Positions 4,588 through 5,536 of a stretch of 5,536 nt of DNA are shown here, one piece after another. Under the pieces are notes generated by a model. It saw only the letters and a program-made list of their open reading frames with translations, did no database searches and was not told the DNA's origin. Made by a program: the position numbers and the translations under genes. Each line of letters opens with the position of its first letter. Position 1 is the first letter of the stretch. The DNA comes from Clostridium sp. CAG:1013 (GTDB lineage: Bacteria; Bacillota; Clostridia; Oscillospirales; Acutalibacteraceae), in the NCBI GenBank assembly GCA_000432995.1, contig HF972582.1:1-5536 (forward strand), in the 5' to 3' direction.

Positions 4588-5520
4588 TCAATACAATAAC
4601 TCGCATGCGGTCTGGGCAAGCACCGTCATAATGGGGATGGTAATCACGGAAAGAACCGTGCTCACAGCCACTGTTTTGGAGGCCAAAGGAGAGTCCCGAT
4701 TATACTGTACCGCGAACAGCACCGCGTTTGCAGCTACCGGGCAGGCCGCCTGGATCACGTTGGTGACGAAGAGGGTGGGCTCCGGCCGGATAATCAGCAG
4801 GCACAACAGAAAAATCAGAGGCGCCACCAACAGCCGCAAGGCCGCCACTTTGTACACTGCCGGATCCGACACAAAGGAGTGAAGATCCACCTTGGCCACA
4901 TAGCTGCCGATAATTATCATAGCCAGCGGGGTATTCAAGGCCGCCAGGAATCCCACAGGCTCGGTGATCACCGCAGGCAGGTTCAGCTTCAAAAAGTAAA
5001 TGGGCAACCCGATAATCAAGCCGATGATCCCGGGATTGAACAGCAGCACCTTGAAACTCATTTTCTGGCCGCCGCTCATCATCCGGAACCCGTAGGTCCA
5101 GCAGAAAACATTGAACACCACAATGAAGAAGGAACCGTACATCACGCCCTTGCTTCCCACGATCCCTTCCACCAGAGGCAAGCCCATAAAACCGGCATTG
5201 CTGAAAGTGGCAGCGAAACGCAGCACCTTTTTCCGGCCTTCCGGCTCCTTGCGGAAAAAGAACAGGCTGACAACGATACTCAAGGCGATGGCCAGTGCAG
5301 AGGTGAATACAGACAGCACCAGTTCCCCTACGGAGAGGGAATCCTCCGAGGTCAAAAAGGAATTGATAATCAGGCAGGGCGTGACGATCTGGAGCAGCAG
5401 AGTGTTGATCTCCCCTGTCCCCCGGTCAGTGAGGATCCGTTTCTTGGTGACGGCATAGCCCACCATTATGAGGATGAGCATGACCCCTACTTTGCTGACA
5501 ATGGTGAGCATTGCTTCCAC
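4588..5520 (-). CDS. AEC-family (auxin efflux carrier-like) membrane transporter
   Basis: A 310-residue, very hydrophobic protein of normal length for bacterial AEC permeases (Pfam membrane transport protein family; malonate/malate-type carriers such as MdcF are relatives). I see about ten membrane segments in two five-helix halves: roughly 10-25, 39-56, 64-89, 99-119, 126-146, 160-178, 187-209, 222-244, 250-272 and 282-303. Family motifs are visible: T-P-C-L-I-I-N in helix 2 (47-53), F-S-N-A-G-F-M-G-L-P (106-115), N-P-G-I-I-G (162-167), N-T-P-L-A-M (196-201), and A-C-P-V-A-A-N (259-265) in the C-terminal half. The substrate, probably a small organic acid, cannot be read from sequence. The start is uncertain: GTG 5520 is used here, ATG 5511 gives 307 residues, and the frame stays open to the window edge. 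AGAGG at 5536-5532 is 11 nt before GTG. A strong terminator follows, and no promoter is visible. Confidence 0.92.
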   Translation of the reverse strand: MEAMLTIVSKVGVMLILIMVGYAVTKKRILTDRGTGEINTLLLQIVTPCLIINSFLTSEDSLSVGELVLSVFTSALAIALSIVVSLFFFRKEPEGRKKVLRFAATFSNAGFMGLPLVEGIVGSKGVMYGSFFIVVFNVFCWTYGFRMMSGGQKMSFKVLLFNPGIIGLIIGLPIYFLKLNLPAVITEPVGFLAALNTPLAMIIIGSYVAKVDLHSFVSDPAVYKVAALRLLVAPLIFLLCLLIIRPEPTLFVTNVIQAACPVAANAVLFAVQYNRDSPLASKTVAVSTVLSVITIPIMTVLAQTACELLY

Positions 5521-5536
5521 GACGCGTTCCGCCTCT

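Overview
The window reads as chromosome of a Gram-positive gut-type Clostridia, most likely an Oscillospiraceae relative (Flavonifractor/Pseudoflavonifractor/Lawsonibacter-like). This is inferred from four things: a Lys-rich signal peptide of the kind these bacteria use, the start of an SLH (S-layer homology) cell-wall anchor, strong Shine-Dalgarno sites with TTGNNN/TANNNT sigma-A type promoters, and a MecA-type Clp adaptor domain. No taxon-specific marker is present, so the assignment is tentative. All four genes I can support lie on the minus strand, so transcription runs from high to low coordinates.

Layout in order of transcription: (1) 5520-4588, an AEC-family (auxin efflux carrier-like) ten-helix transporter, closed by a strong intrinsic terminator at 4557-4517. 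(2) A sigma-A type promoter at 4476-4448, then rpe (ribulose-phosphate 3-epimerase, 4411-3776). (3) 52-61 bases downstream, probably in the same transcript, a small gene (3714-3406) that looks like only the C-terminal, ClpC-binding domain of the MecA adaptor, followed at once by a GC-rich hairpin (3398-3371). (4) About 510 bases without a gene, rich in homopolymer runs and short palindromes. (5) A strong promoter with phased A-tracts (3005-2958), a 5'-terminal mRNA hairpin (2943-2920), a Shine-Dalgarno, and a very large secreted surface protein (2892 to beyond base 1). Its visible 964 residues are a signal peptide, a chain of beta-sandwich modules and the first residues of an SLH domain.

The genes do not form one pathway. 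rpe is housekeeping pentose-phosphate metabolism, the MecA-like protein would act in regulated proteolysis, the transporter is of unknown substrate, and the surface protein is envelope structure or adhesion. The surface-protein gene dominates the window and carries the marks of high expression: UP-element-like A-tracts, near-consensus promoter spacing, a 5' hairpin, a good Shine-Dalgarno and strong codon bias.

I did not find a convincing undescribed multi-gene system. The items most worth a second look are the stand-alone MecA C-domain, the leader of the surface-protein gene, the clustered cysteines and calcium-type loop in that protein, and the palindrome-rich intergenic region.
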